Origin: an uncultured Sulfitobacter sp. | GTDB lineage: Bacteria; Pseudomonadota; Alphaproteobacteria; Rhodobacterales; Rhodobacteraceae | Reading direction: 5' to 3' | NCBI GenBank assembly: GCA_913060815.1 | Contig: CAJXSZ010000005.1 | Span: forward strand, 1-64,000 | Length of the DNA stretch: 64,000 bases | In this document: piece by piece, positions 40,170 to 53,249 of the stretch | How the letters are laid out: each line of letters opens with the position of its first letter | Numbering within the stretch: the stretch's first letter is position 1 | Position numbers and translations under genes: made by a program | The notes under the pieces: generated by a model | The model's input: the letters and a program-made list of their open reading frames with translations, nothing else | Databases searched by the model: none | Told to the model about the DNA's origin: nothing

Positions 40170-40951
40170 AGCTGGCATTGATCGCGGGGCGGGGTGATTT
40201 GCCCGCGCTGGTGGCACAGGCCGCTCCCGAGCCACCGCTTGTGTGCGGCTATGAAGGCACTCCCGTAACGGAGCTGACTCCCGGTCTTATGTTTCGGCTT
40301 GAGACGCTTGGAACGCTTCTGCTGGAGCTGGGCAATCACGGTATCACCCACATCTGTTTTGCAGGCGGGCTGGACCGCCCAGCGCTTGATCCGAGCAAGC
40401 TCGACGCCGAGACGGCGCCGCTTGTACCACTGTTTATGCAGGCCTTGCAGGCAGGGGATGATGGCGCGCTGCGGGTGGTGATCGAGCTTTTCGAGAAAAC
40501 GGGCTTTAGCGTTGTCGGTGCACATGAGATTGCGCCTGACTTGCTGGCTCAGGGTGGTGTCTATGGCACTGCATGGCCCGATGCGCAGATGCGCAACGAT
40601 GCCGATGTAGCGGCTGCCCATATCTTTGCTATCTCCGCACAGGACAAAGGGCAGGCCTGCGTTGTGGCAGGTGGACAGGTCGTCGCAATGGAAGACGCCC
40701 GTGGCACCGATGCCATGCTTGCAGGGTTGGCGACGCATAAGGATGGAATCCTCTTTAAGGGACCCAAGGCAGGCCAGACGCGCCTTGTCGATCTGCCCAC
40801 CGTTGGGCCAGAGACCTTTGAAGCCGCGCATTCAGCAGGGTTACGCGGTGTGGTGGTGGATGCAGGTGATGTATTGGTGCTGCACCCAGAGGCCTGTGCC
40901 GCGATGGCAGATAAACACGGCCTTGTTTTCTGGGCGCGGACGGGCGAATGA
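40166..40951 (+). CDS. lpxI: UDP-2,3-diacylglucosamine diphosphatase LpxI
   Basis: The 261-residue protein opens with L-A-L-I-A-G-R-G-D-L-P and carries the DUF1009/LpxI C-terminal domain (QDKGQACVVAGGQVVAMEDARGTDAML, GVVVDAGDVLVL; cited here only as markers of the family). LpxI replaces LpxH in many alphaproteobacteria and makes lipid X from UDP-2,3-diacylglucosamine. ATGA overlaps link it to lpxA upstream and lpxB downstream. Confidence 0.93.
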   Translation: MKLALIAGRGDLPALVAQAAPEPPLVCGYEGTPVTELTPGLMFRLETLGTLLLELGNHGITHICFAGGLDRPALDPSKLDAETAPLVPLFMQALQAGDDGALRVVIELFEKTGFSVVGAHEIAPDLLAQGGVYGTAWPDAQMRNDADVAAAHIFAISAQDKGQACVVAGGQVVAMEDARGTDAMLAGLATHKDGILFKGPKAGQTRLVDLPTVGPETFEAAHSAGLRGVVVDAGDVLVLHPEACAAMADKHGLVFWARTGE

Positions 40952-42111
40952 GCGGGCTGCGCGTGTTCATCCTCGCGGGTGAGCCGTCGGGAGACAAGCT
41001 GGGCGGGGCGCTGATGGCGGGCCTGAAGTCGCTGCAGCCAGATGTGGCTTTCGAGGGGATCGGTGGGACGCAAATGCAGGCCCAAGGCCTCGACAGCCGC
41101 TTTGACATGAACGAGTTGAGCGTGATGGGGCTGGCCGAGGTACTGCCCAAATACCGCCACCTCAAGCGGCGCATCAGGGAGACAGCCGAGGCGGTTGTGG
41201 CCATGCGCCCCGATGTGTTGATCACCATCGACAGCCCTGATTTTTCCCTGCGTGTCGCCAAGCTTGTCAAAGCGCGCAGCGACATTCGCACGGTTCACTA
41301 TGTCGCCCCCACGGTCTGGGCATGGCGGGCAGGGCGCGCGGCCAAGATGGCGCGCCATGTCGATCATGTGCTGGCTCTCTTCCCGTTTGAGCCGCCTTTG
41401 ATGCAGGCAGCTGGTATGCGGTGTGATTTTGTAGGCCACCCTGTCGTCTCCGAGCCTGTTGCGAGCCAAGCCGAGGCAGATGGGTTCCGCCTGCGCCACG
41501 GTCTGGGCCGCAAGCCTTTGCTCATGGTGCTGCCCGGTTCGCGGCGCGGCGAGGTTGCGCGATTGGGAGAGCGGTTTGGCGAAGCGGTCAAGCTGTTGAA
41601 AACCAGAAACCCCGATATGCAGACAGTGGTGCCTGCCGCAGGGCCAGTTGCCGACGCAGTAACCGAGCTTACAAAACCATGGCCTGATACGCTGGTCCTC
41701 GATCCGCGACAGGGTGACTATGAGGCGGCGATGTCGGAAAAACGCAACGCCTTTGCCGCTGCTGATGTCGCGCTTGCCGCCTCTGGAACTGTCTCGCTTG
41801 AACTCGCAGCATCACGCACGCCGATGGTGATTGCATATGACATGAGCCCGCTTAGTCGCCTGATCATCAGTCGTATGATGCTGGTGGATACGGTCACGCT
41901 GGTTAATCTGGTCTCTGAGACGCGTACAGTGCCCGAGTTCATTGGCAAAGCATGCACGCCCGAGGCGATTGCCGAAGGACTAGAGGCTGTGATCGCAGCA
42001 CCGCAGGCGCAACGCGCTGCGATGGACACGACGATGGAACGGCTGGGGCGTGGAGGTGAAGATCCCGGACTGCGTGCAGCACGGGCCGTTATGGAAGGTC
42101 TGACGTCCTAG
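40948..42111 (+). CDS. lpxB: Lipid-A-disaccharide synthase LpxB
   Basis: The 387-residue glycosyltransferase has [14 protein letters not shown] at its start, then [14 protein letters not shown], and the UDP-sugar region [13 protein letters not shown] near residue 195. It joins lipid X and UDP-2,3-diacylglucosamine to form the lipid A disaccharide. It ends the lpxA-lpxI-lpxB run and overlaps the convergent mnmA gene by 4 bp. Confidence 0.95.
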   Translation: MSGLRVFILAGEPSGDKLGGALMAGLKSLQPDVAFEGIGGTQMQAQGLDSRFDMNELSVMGLAEVLPKYRHLKRRIRETAEAVVAMRPDVLITIDSPDFSLRVAKLVKARSDIRTVHYVAPTVWAWRAGRAAKMARHVDHVLALFPFEPPLMQAAGMRCDFVGHPVVSEPVASQAEADGFRLRHGLGRKPLLMVLPGSRRGEVARLGERFGEAVKLLKTRNPDMQTVVPAAGPVADAVTELTKPWPDTLVLDPRQGDYEAAMSEKRNAFAAADVALAASGTVSLELAASRTPMVIAYDMSPLSRLIISRMMLVDTVTLVNLVSETRTVPEFIGKACTPEAIAEGLEAVIAAPQAQRAAMDTTMERLGRGGEDPGLRAARAVMEGLTS

Positions 42112-43250
42112 CCGCGGTAGACCCAACCGCCGCCAAAGATGCGGCTGCTTTCGGTGTCATAGAACACACAAGCCTGCCCGGGGCTGACGCCTTCTTCGGC
42201 GACCAGCAATTCCACCTCGGCCGTAGTATCGGACAAAGGCCTCAGGATCGCATCCACAGGTGGACGGGTGGAGCGGACACGCACGGTCACATTCCATTCG
42301 GAACGGGACGAGAAGGCCTCATCACCGAGCCAGTTCACTTCTTTGATCGGCACGGTTCGCGTGGCCAGCATGTGTTTGGGGCCGACAACGACCTGCTTGG
42401 TATCTGCGTCAAGGCGCACAACGTATAATGGATCGGCAAGCCCGCCAATGCCAAGGCCGCGCCGCTGACCGATGGTGTAGTTGATCACCCCGTCATGCTG
42501 CGCCAGCACGCGACCTTCGGTGTCTACAATATCCCCGGGAGCAGCAGCTTCAGGCCGCAATTTGCGGATCACGGCAGCATAGTCGCCATCGGGGACAAAG
42601 CAGATGTCCTGACTGTCGGGCTTGTTGGCGACGCGCAGCCCGTATTTCTCCGCCAGCGCCCGCGTTGCTTCCTTGGACGGCAAATGTCCCAATGGAAAGC
42701 GCAGATAATCAAGCTGCTCGGGCGTGGTCGAAAAGAGGAAATAGCTTTGATCCTTGGCAGGGTCCGCCGCCGTGTGCAGCTCTGGGCCGCGATCGCCCAC
42801 CATCCGCTGGATGTAATGGCCTGTCGCCATACAGTCCGCTTCGAGGTCTTTGGCCGTCTCCAGCAAGTCCTTGAACTTCACACGCTCGTTGCACCGAATA
42901 CAAGGCACAGGCGTGGCTCCGCCAAGATAGCTGTCGGCAAATTCATCAATCACCGCATCTTTGAACACGTTCTCATAGTCGAGCACGTAGTGGGGAAATC
43001 CCATATCCTCGGCCACACGGCGCGCATCGTGAATGTCGATACCGGCACAACACGCACCCTTTTTGGCCAGTGCCGCCCCGTGGTCATAAAGCTGGAGCGT
43101 GACGCCAACCACATCATACCCTTCCTCGGCCAGCATCGCCGCCACAACAGAGCTGTCGACGCCGCCTGACATGGCGACCACCACGCGGGTGTCGGCAGGC
43201 GCTTTGGCAAAGCCGAGCGAATTGAGAGGCGGTGTTTGGTCGAGGGCCAT
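42108..43250 (-). CDS. mnmA: tRNA-specific 2-thiouridylase MnmA
   Basis: The predicted 380-residue protein (from the ATG at 43250; a GTG two codons upstream is an alternative) has the PP-loop S-G-G-V-D-S-S near residue 30, a first catalytic Cys in C-I-R-C-N and a second in D-S-Q-D-I-C-F, and C-terminal beta domains. It thiolates U34 of Lys, Glu and Gln tRNAs. It is divergent from sciP. Confidence 0.95.
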   Translation of the reverse strand: MALDQTPPLNSLGFAKAPADTRVVVAMSGGVDSSVVAAMLAEEGYDVVGVTLQLYDHGAALAKKGACCAGIDIHDARRVAEDMGFPHYVLDYENVFKDAVIDEFADSYLGGATPVPCIRCNERVKFKDLLETAKDLEADCMATGHYIQRMVGDRGPELHTAADPAKDQSYFLFSTTPEQLDYLRFPLGHLPSKEATRALAEKYGLRVANKPDSQDICFVPDGDYAAVIRKLRPEAAAPGDIVDTEGRVLAQHDGVINYTIGQRRGLGIGGLADPLYVVRLDADTKQVVVGPKHMLATRTVPIKEVNWLGDEAFSSRSEWNVTVRVRSTRPPVDAILRPLSDTTAEVELLVAEEGVSPGQACVFYDTESSRIFGGGWVYRG

Positions 43251-43379
43251 GAGCACTGATCCTGTTTAGGGTGTTACGGTGGAATATAGGAAAATGCGAA
43301 CTACTCACAAGGGGCGGCTTCATATGTCTTTAACAAGCGCGTGGCAATGGTGTCGGGGTAACGAGCATGGTGGTAAGAG

Positions 43380-43658
43380 ATGTATTTGAAAAAAGTCGAC
43401 GGGCCGCGGGCTGTCACTCTGGGGGACGGTTCAGTAATGACAATCGCGGATTTGCCGCCCATACGTACGCGCCGCTGGGTCGCCTCACGTAAGGCAGCAG
43501 TAGTGCGCGGGGTTGTGCATGGATTAATCAGCAAGGACGACGCACTAGAGCGATACAGTCTGAGCGAGGACGAATTCATCGAATGGGTGCGTGCAGTTTC
43601 AACCCACGGTGAAAGTGCGCTAAAAGCGACAATGATCCAGAAATATAGACAACTTTAG
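43380..43658 (+). CDS. sciP: SciP-like CtrA inhibitor (DUF1153)
   Basis: The 92-residue protein begins M-Y-L-K-K-V-D-G-P-R-A-V-T-L and contains P-P-x-x-T-R-R-W-V-A-S-R-K-A-A-V-V, ending with a helix-turn-helix-like segment (DALERYSLSEDEFIEWV). This is the DUF1153/SciP pattern. In Caulobacter, SciP binds DNA and restrains CtrA-dependent promoters. Lying 100 bp before ctrA on the same strand supports the call. Confidence 0.92.
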   Translation: MYLKKVDGPRAVTLGDGSVMTIADLPPIRTRRWVASRKAAVVRGVVHGLISKDDALERYSLSEDEFIEWVRAVSTHGESALKATMIQKYRQL

Positions 43659-43758
43659 GTTGATCTCTGCCTTGAAATAGCCTTCTTTACTGGTTGTTAA
43701 GTATTCTTTGTGAGTAATAGGTGAACGATAGATCCTGTCCTAACTGGAGAAAACCCTG

Positions 43759-44466
43759 ATGCGTGTGTTGCTTGTTGAAGACGACCCTACAACTTCCAAG
43801 AGTATTGAGTTGATGCTGACTCATGCGAATTTGAACGTCTATGCGACGGATCTGGGAGAAGAGGGGATCGATCTCGCCAAGCTTTATGACTACGACATTA
43901 TTTTGCTCGATCTTGATCTGCCCGATATGAACGGCCATGAGGTTTTGCGCCAACTCCGGCTTAGCCGTATCGAGACACCCATTCTGATCCTATCGGGGGC
44001 CGATGATACAGAAAGCAAAATTCGCGGCTTTGGCTTTGGCGCGGATGACTACCTGACAAAGCCATTCCATCGTGAGGAATTGGTGGCACGCATCCATGCG
44101 ATCATCCGCCGCTCCAAAGGACACTCACAATCTGTCATTGATACAGGCATGATCTCGGTCAACCTCGATGCCAAGACCGTTAGTGTGGACAACAAGCCTG
44201 TTCACTTGACTGGCAAAGAGTACCAGATGCTGGAGCTGCTCAGCCTGCGCAAAGGGACGACACTTACCAAAGAGATGTTCCTCAACCATCTGTACGGCGG
44301 GATGGACGAGCCTGAATTGAAGATCATTGATGTGTTCATTTGTAAACTTCGCAAAAAGCTGACGACAGCGACAGGGGGCGAAAGCCATATTGAAACAGTT
44401 TGGGGCCGTGGCTATGTCCTGCGCGATCCTGAACCCGGTGAGATGGCAATGGCTGCAAGCGCCTGA
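43759..44466 (+). CDS. ctrA: Cell-cycle response regulator CtrA
   Basis: The 235-residue OmpR-type regulator starts [10 protein letters not shown], has the phospho-acceptor Asp51 in L-L-D-L-D-L-P-D, Lys in L-T-K-P-F, and a winged-helix output domain with CtrA hallmarks ([38 protein letters not shown]). CtrA binds TTAA-type boxes; in Rhodobacterales it mainly controls motility and gene transfer agents, though not always viability. The C-terminus M-A-M-A-A-S-A resembles the ClpXP-degradable Ala-rich ends of CtrA. Confidence 0.95.
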   Translation: MRVLLVEDDPTTSKSIELMLTHANLNVYATDLGEEGIDLAKLYDYDIILLDLDLPDMNGHEVLRQLRLSRIETPILILSGADDTESKIRGFGFGADDYLTKPFHREELVARIHAIIRRSKGHSQSVIDTGMISVNLDAKTVSVDNKPVHLTGKEYQMLELLSLRKGTTLTKEMFLNHLYGGMDEPELKIIDVFICKLRKKLTTATGGESHIETVWGRGYVLRDPEPGEMAMAASA

Positions 44467-44527
44467 AAGGTCGCAAATCCAACGTAATGATCTAGACCTG
44501 CCATAGGTAGCGGCCTATCTAACGTAG

Positions 44528-48777
<4,250 letters not shown>

Positions 48778-48785
48778 GTATTTTT

Positions 48786-48834
48786 GTTCCAAAAAGTTCA
48801 CTAATGTTCTCATAAAGTTCTTTACACAGCGTTC
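48786..48834 (+). promoter_or_regulatory. LexA-type SOS box (GTTC-N7-GTTC) within an array of GTTC half-sites
   Basis: GTTC occurs at 48786, 48796, 48806, 48817 and 48831. The pair 48806/48817 is exactly GTTC-N7-GTTC, the direct-repeat LexA box described for Rhodobacter and other alphaproteobacteria. The earlier neighbours have N6 spacing. GTTCTCATA (48806-48814) also forms a dyad with TATGAGAAC (48839-48847). The array ends 40 bp before the ATG of the small gene at 48875. No strong sigma-70 hexamer pair could be assigned. Confidence 0.7.
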
Positions 48835-48874
48835 GCAATATGAGAACAAAGTAGCAACAGGAACGGAGAGACAC

Positions 48875-49003
48875 ATGACCTTCTACCAAACACTCAAATC
48901 CATCGCTACACGGTCGCAAGACACATTGGCACAGGATGCAGCAGGCGCTGCGGCGTTGATTGTTATGCTGGTGGCAGGGTTGCATCTCCCCGGACTTGTC
49001 TGA
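48875..49003 (+). CDS. 42-aa single-span membrane peptide, probably SOS-regulated
   Basis: The frame (ATG 48875, TGA 49001-49003) encodes 42 residues: a polar or amphipathic N-terminal half (MTFYQTLKSI, then ATRSQDTLAQD) and a hydrophobic C-terminal half (AALIVMLVAG, then LHLPGLV) able to cross the inner membrane once. GGAGAG lies 6 bases upstream. A GTTC-N7-GTTC LexA-type box precedes it and a canonical terminator follows, so it looks like its own short transcript. Caulobacter makes tiny SOS-induced membrane division inhibitors (SidA, 29 aa; DidA, 71 aa); this gene resembles them in design, not evidently in sequence. That parallel is inference. Confidence 0.72.
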   Translation: MTFYQTLKSIATRSQDTLAQDAAGAAALIVMLVAGLHLPGLV

Positions 49004-49155
49004 ATTTCTGCCTGCGCTTCCATGCCAGGGTCGGTTTAGCGGCGTATTTGTCCCAACTTCATACGCCAAGACATTACATTCTGCCTGTCTGTAGTGATTT
49101 CGGGGGTGCCTTCCCCTAACCGGCTTCTGGGTCCCACATGGATACCGCTTTTCTC
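49004..49155 (+). other. Structured 3' region after the SOS-linked small gene
   Basis: Between the 42-aa gene and its terminator I see no coding frame, but two hairpins: GGCGTAT (49041-49047) with ATACGCC (49061-49067), and GGGG with CCCC around 49103-49116. Together with the terminator this could be a structured 3' UTR or a small RNA. I could not match it to 6S, SRP, RNase P or tmRNA. Confidence 0.4.
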
Positions 49156-49193
49156 ACGCCGCCATCCTTGATTGGATGTGCGGCGTTTTTTTT
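49156..49193 (+). terminator. Strong rho-independent terminator
   Basis: ACGCCGC (49156-49162) plus ATCC pairs with GGAT plus GCGGCGT (49180-49186), and the T-run spans 49186-49193. It ends plus-strand transcription before the convergent Fe-S scaffold gene. Confidence 0.85.
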
Positions 49194-49205
49194 GCACGTT
49201 GCGCA

Positions 49206-49652
49206 TCAGGCATCGGTGTGGGCCGCTTCCATCGCCTCGGCAATCGCTTCGATGCTGAGCAGGATAGATGCGTGGCGGTTTTTGTACTCCACGGCAGGGG
49301 TCAGGACCTCGAACCCGTCAAATGGCGCGTCTGGCACGCCACCTTTTCCCTTTAGCATCGCTTTGAGCTGGTCGCGGCCCTTTGTAATAACCTCGATGCT
49401 CGCCCCGTCCGAGGCTGTCGCGGTGATAGCAGCAGCGGCCTGACCCAAAGCACAGGCCTTTACGTCTTGCCCAAGCGCGCTCAGCTTTCCGTCTCGCACT
49501 TTGATATCGACGGTCACGCTTGACCCGCAGAGGGGCGAGCGGCGTGTGACTGTTGCATCAGGCGCATCAAGGCGCCCGAGATGCGGGATATCTGCGGCGA
49601 GGGCCAGAATTCTGGCAGAATAAAGTTTGATCAGGTCTGTATCGCTAGCCAT
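49206..49652 (-). CDS. Iron-sulfur cluster assembly scaffold protein (IscU/NifU-like)
   Basis: The 148-residue protein has the scaffold-like Cys positions in P-L-C-G-S-S-V-T-V-D and K-A-C-A-L-G-Q-A-A-A-A-I, matching the IscU/NifU N-terminal fold, although it is less canonical than IscU itself. It probably binds transient Fe-S clusters or partners with a SUF system encoded elsewhere. It is divergent from hisI, with 75 bp between the starts. No other isc or suf gene is in view. Confidence 0.78.
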   Translation of the reverse strand: MASDTDLIKLYSARILALAADIPHLGRLDAPDATVTRRSPLCGSSVTVDIKVRDGKLSALGQDVKACALGQAAAAITATASDGASIEVITKGRDQLKAMLKGKGGVPDAPFDGFEVLTPAVEYKNRHASILLSIEAIAEAMEAAHTDA

Positions 49653-49727
49653 GGTATCCCCTTCGTGTTCCCTTTACATAATCGGAACCTGCGAAGATGC
49701 AAAAACTTTTGAGTGAGGTGCGCCACC

Positions 49728-50078
49728 ATGTCCTTTGATCCTACAACCCTGAAATTCAACGAGGCCGGTTTGATCCCCGCGATCGCACAGGACGCGGAGA
49801 ATGGAGAGGTGTTGATGATGGCGTGGATGAATGCCGAAAGCCTGATGGAGACATTGCGCACAGGGCAGGTCACTTACTGGAGCCGCTCCCGTCAGGAGTT
49901 CTGGGCTAAAGGTGCCACGTCGGGCCATGTCCAAACCCTCAAGGAGATGCGCGTGGATTGTGACCGCGATTGCCTGCTGATGAAGGTTGAGCAAGTTGGT
50001 GCGGCGTGTCACACGGGGCGGCGCAGTTGCTTTTTTACAGGTGTCGGCTTGGCGGGTGAGGTTGATCTAGAGGATTAA
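49728..50078 (+). CDS. hisI: Phosphoribosyl-AMP cyclohydrolase HisI
   Basis: The predicted 116-residue protein has [15 protein letters not shown], then T-Y-W-S-R-S-R, and the metal-binding run C-D-R-D-C ... C-H-T-G-R-R-S-C-F. It opens the purine ring of phosphoribosyl-AMP in histidine synthesis. It is a stand-alone HisI without HisE fusion, as usual in alphaproteobacteria. The ATG at 49728 has GAGG 9 bases upstream. Confidence 0.95.
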   Translation: MSFDPTTLKFNEAGLIPAIAQDAENGEVLMMAWMNAESLMETLRTGQVTYWSRSRQEFWAKGATSGHVQTLKEMRVDCDRDCLLMKVEQVGAACHTGRRSCFFTGVGLAGEVDLED

Positions 50079-50087
50079 TTCTTCAGG

Positions 50088-50942
50088 CTAAGGGATTAAC
50101 ATTCCTAGTATTTCATCTTTTGAGAAGCCTTCAGAACGGTATTTCGAAATTGCGCGCGCATCGTCGCGCTTTGCTAGCCTTTTGCCAGCGTCATCGCGGA
50201 TCAGGCGGTGGTGGTGATAGGTTGGGTGGGGCAAGCCCAAGATGTGTTGCAAGACAATATGAATGCGTGTGGCATCGAACAGATCCCGTCCGCGCACCAC
50301 ATCGGTGATTTCTTGTTCCGCATCATCCAAGACGACGGAGAGGTGATAGGATGTCCCCATGTCACGCCGTGACAGGACAATATCTCCGACACCTTTTATC
50401 ATATCCGCAGCGTTAAAGGTGATGGTTTCGGATGCGCCACTGCCTTCCTCTACAAATTGTAGTGGGCTTGCGATCAGCCCGCAGGCTTTAGCCATATTTA
50501 ACCGTAGTGGCAGATCGGTCGGACGAGGACCCTTCGGGGCCGTCACTGGTTTGCACGTCCCGGGATAGATCACGCCATCGGGTCCCAGCAAGGGGGCGCC
50601 TTCCTGTGGCGCGCTAGTCGCGGCAGCGATATCAGCGCGCGAGCATGTGCAGGGATAGAGCAGACCGCGCGTCCATAAATCATCAAGTGCGGCTTCATAG
50701 ACTGCCAAACGTTCGGATTGACGCATCACAGGCTGTTCCCATGTAAGGCCCAGCCAAGCGAGATCGTCATAGATCTGCTCTTCCCACTTGGCGCGCGCTC
50801 TGCTGCGGTCGATGTCTTCGATCCGCAAGAGGAAGCGACCTTGTGCCGCTTGGGCCAAGTCATACGCGCATTTCGCAGAATAGGCGTGCCCCAGATGCAG
50901 CGGACCTGTCGGGGATGGAGCAAAGCGCGTGGTGAAGATCAA
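50088..50942 (-). CDS. gluQRS: Glutamyl-Q tRNA(Asp) synthetase GluQ
   Basis: The 284-residue protein resembles a glutamyl-tRNA synthetase catalytic domain without the anticodon-binding domain: start T-R-F-A-P-S-P-T-G-P-L-H-L-G-H, Cys zinc region (Y-P-C-T-C-S), and a degenerate KMSKS as G-K-R-L-A-K-R. GluQ attaches Glu to queuosine at position 34 of tRNA-Asp. Length and missing C-terminal domain separate it from GltX. Its start overlaps the upstream methyltransferase by 4 bp. Confidence 0.92.
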   Translation of the reverse strand: MIFTTRFAPSPTGPLHLGHAYSAKCAYDLAQAAQGRFLLRIEDIDRSRARAKWEEQIYDDLAWLGLTWEQPVMRQSERLAVYEAALDDLWTRGLLYPCTCSRADIAAATSAPQEGAPLLGPDGVIYPGTCKPVTAPKGPRPTDLPLRLNMAKACGLIASPLQFVEEGSGASETITFNAADMIKGVGDIVLSRRDMGTSYHLSVVLDDAEQEITDVVRGRDLFDATRIHIVLQHILGLPHPTYHHHRLIRDDAGKRLAKRDDARAISKYRSEGFSKDEILGMLIP

Positions 50943-51544
50943 GCCTTTTCGACCACATATACAGTGGATTCAATGCCTTGGGCTGGCAAATGATCCCCGT
51001 GCTCCGCGAACAAGAGCCGCGCTGCACCGCAATCGAGCCATTCATTCAGATGGGCCGCGCTTTGCGGATCGGCCAGCGCATGATCGTTGAACGAAAACAC
51101 CAGCAGCCCGCCAGAAGGCAATGCATGCAGCAAGCTGCCCAGCGTTGAAAGGGGGGCCGCACCAGCGCCAATCACGCCAACTGCGGCGATAAGAGGATAG
51201 TCTTGCGGGACGGGGGCATCTACGTCGAGCGTTTCAAGACTGCGGTACACCTGTTTCGCCTCGGCCTGAGCGATCATCTCGGACGACAGGTCAACGCCGT
51301 CAATCACACTGAACCCCGCATTCTTGAAAGCCTGACCCGCAAGCCCTGTTCCGCACCCGAAATCCAGCAAGGGAAGCGATTGCTCCGAAGCATATTCCGC
51401 CAGAGCAGCAGCGCAGCGTGCAGGTGTGGCGTATCCGTTGCCGCCCATGTCAGCCTCATATGACGTGGACCACGCGTTATAAATGCTCTGCGTCTCGTGG
51501 GCATCACGCTCCGCATAGGCGGTTTCCAAGAAGTTTTTCGTCAT
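50939..51544 (-). CDS. Class I SAM-dependent methyltransferase
   Basis: The predicted 201-residue protein has SAM-binding motif I L-L-D-F-G-C-G-T-G-L-A-G near residue 60 and an acidic loop V-D-L-S-S-E-M near residue 85, the common Rossmann-like methyltransferase layout. The substrate cannot be told; the N-terminal segment (YNAWSTSYEADM) is like UbiE/WBSCR27-type proteins. Its stop overlaps the start of gluQ (ATGA), and trmFO lies 18 bp upstream on the same strand, so all three may form one transcript. Confidence 0.82.
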   Translation of the reverse strand: MTKNFLETAYAERDAHETQSIYNAWSTSYEADMGGNGYATPARCAAALAEYASEQSLPLLDFGCGTGLAGQAFKNAGFSVIDGVDLSSEMIAQAEAKQVYRSLETLDVDAPVPQDYPLIAAVGVIGAGAAPLSTLGSLLHALPSGGLLVFSFNDHALADPQSAAHLNEWLDCGAARLLFAEHGDHLPAQGIESTVYVVEKA

Positions 51545-51562
51545 AGTGCTATTTTAAAGATG

Positions 51563-52912
51563 CTACCCGTCTTGTCCAGCGCCCAGCCAGCTTTGCCAGT
51601 CAAGTTTGGCGCGGTCTGTGTAGGCTTTGTAGCGGTCCTTGCGCCCGCGACGCCCGCTCTTGAGGCCTTCAACAGGCGGGAACAGCCCGAAATTGACGTT
51701 CATCGGTTGGAATGTCTTTGCATCGGCTCCCCCGGAGATATGGGTGATCAATGCACCTGTGGCGGTCGTGGCAGGCGGTGTATCCAATTGCTGGCCCATG
51801 ATCTCTGCAGCAGCCAACCGACCCGCGAGCAATCCCATGGCCGCACTCTCCACATAGCCCTCAACGCCTGTGATCTGGCCCGCAAAGCGGATATTGGGGC
51901 GCGATTTGAGGCGCATCTGACCATCGAGCAGCGTGGGTGAGTTGAGGAATGTGTTGCGATGAATCCCGCCCAGACGTGCAAAGCTGGCATTCTCGAGACC
52001 GGGAATACTTTTGAAAACATCCGTTTGTGCGCCGTACTTCATTTTTGTCTGAAAGCCCACGATGTTATAAAGCGTGCCGAGCTTGTTGTCGCGGCGCAGC
52101 TGCACCACGGCGTAGGGCTTGACGTCAGGCTGGTGCGGATTGGTCAGGCCCACTGGCTTCATTGGGCCAAAGCGCAGTGTCTCGCGCCCGCGCTCCGCCA
52201 TCACTTCAATGGGCAGGCAGCCGTCGAAATAGCCTGCGGTCTCATTCTCGTGAAACTCGGTCTTATCGGCCTCTGCCAGCGCGTCGATAAACGCTTCATA
52301 TTGGTCTTTATCCATGGGGCAATTGAGATAGGCGGTCCGCTCTTCCTCGGTCTCGCCCTTGTCATAGCGCGATTGCATCCACGCTTTGCTCATGTCGATG
52401 CTGTCGTGATAAACAATCGGGGCAATAGCGTCGAAGAACGCCAGCGCCTCCGCGCCTGTCTCGGCCGCGATCGCCGCGCCCAGATCGGTGGAGGTGAGCG
52501 GCCCTGTCGCGATGATCCACTGGCCGTCCTCGGGCAGCTCTTTGATCTCGCCATATTCGACACTGATGTTTGGATGCGCCATCAGCGCGTCAGTCACAGA
52601 TTGTGCAAAGGGATCACGGTCCACGGCCAGCGCGCCACCTGCGGGCAGGCGGTGCTTTTCGGCTGTTTGCATGATCAAACCATTCGCCTCGCGCATTTCC
52701 CAATGCAACAGGCCCACGGCGTTCTGTTCGCTATCATCCGAACGGAAGGAGTTCGAGCAGACCATTTCACCCAGCAGGCCAGTCTGATGCGCGAAGGTCT
52801 CGACCTCGGGCCGCATTTCATGAATGACAACCTTGATGCCAAGATGTGCGGCCTGCCACGCAGCCTCTGATCCGGCCATGCCGCCGCCGATGATGTGTAG
52901 TGTTTTATCCAT
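51563..52912 (-). CDS. trmFO: Folate-dependent tRNA m5U54 methyltransferase TrmFO
   Basis: The 449-residue flavoprotein has an N-terminal [12 protein letters not shown] motif, the family Cys in [11 protein letters not shown], and the C-terminal [15 protein letters not shown]. It makes m5U at position 54 of tRNA using methylenetetrahydrofolate. I chose the ATG at 52912 because it sits directly before the FAD motif; the frame runs about 25 codons further without homology. Confidence 0.94.
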   Translation of the reverse strand: MDKTLHIIGGGMAGSEAAWQAAHLGIKVVIHEMRPEVETFAHQTGLLGEMVCSNSFRSDDSEQNAVGLLHWEMREANGLIMQTAEKHRLPAGGALAVDRDPFAQSVTDALMAHPNISVEYGEIKELPEDGQWIIATGPLTSTDLGAAIAAETGAEALAFFDAIAPIVYHDSIDMSKAWMQSRYDKGETEEERTAYLNCPMDKDQYEAFIDALAEADKTEFHENETAGYFDGCLPIEVMAERGRETLRFGPMKPVGLTNPHQPDVKPYAVVQLRRDNKLGTLYNIVGFQTKMKYGAQTDVFKSIPGLENASFARLGGIHRNTFLNSPTLLDGQMRLKSRPNIRFAGQITGVEGYVESAAMGLLAGRLAAAEIMGQQLDTPPATTATGALITHISGGADAKTFQPMNVNFGLFPPVEGLKSGRRGRKDRYKAYTDRAKLDWQSWLGAGQDG

Positions 52913-52998
52913 GCCCCGCAGATAATCCAGCACGCTGTGCTGTGCAACAGGTGGCGCGCACCGCAGGTGCGGCAAACTGTGTCTCAATGTCAGTGGGG

Positions 52999-53082
52999 AT
53001 TTTGGGGTCGCCGCTGCGGGAAAGAAGGGGATCAGATGAGAGTCTAATCTGGAGGGATCTTCCGCCGGCGGCGACCCAAAAT
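52999..53082. repeat. Long inverted repeat able to form an extended hairpin
   Basis: ATTTTGGGGTCGCCGC (52999-53014) is complementary to GCGGCGACCCAAAAT (53068-53082) with one bulged G. Partial pairing continues inward (GCGGG with CCGC, CAGAT with ATCTG). It could be a hairpin in the trmFO leader, since it lies 87-170 bp upstream of that start codon, or the remnant of a small inverted-repeat element. Confidence 0.6.
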
Positions 53083-53191
53083 GGGGCAGCTCTTCGTGCC
53101 ATGTCCTATTTGTGCCTTATTCCTGCCCGAATTGAAAGACGCAATGCTGCAACACTGCGTCGCGCATCTTGCAACAATGACCGCTAAAACG

Positions 53192-53227
53192 AAAAAGCCC
53201 CCGTGCGCGAAATGCGTCGAGGGCTTT
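53192..53227 (-). terminator. Rho-independent terminator of the di-heme peroxidase gene
   Basis: AAAGCCC (53194-53200) pairs with GGGCTTT (53221-53227). Read on the minus strand the stem is followed by TTTTT. It lies 23 bp after the peroxidase stop codon. Confidence 0.8.
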
Positions 53228-53249
53228 AATTTGTTAGAATTATCGGGAT

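Larger units (their letters stand above)
52913..53249. other. Intergenic region with inverted repeat and terminator
   Basis: The gap between trmFO and the di-heme peroxidase gene has no credible gene. It contains a long inverted repeat (52999-53082) and a minus-strand terminator (53192-53227). Confidence 0.6.

Noticed and set aside
43659..43758. CtrA autoregulation boxes upstream of ctrA
   Set aside because: Only single TTAA-like half-sites are visible; no TTAA-N7-TTAA pair was found.
49004..49193. 6S RNA, SRP RNA, RNase P RNA or tmRNA in the gap after the 42-aa gene
   Set aside because: Hairpins and a terminator are present, but I could not find the conserved core sequences of these RNAs, so no name is given.
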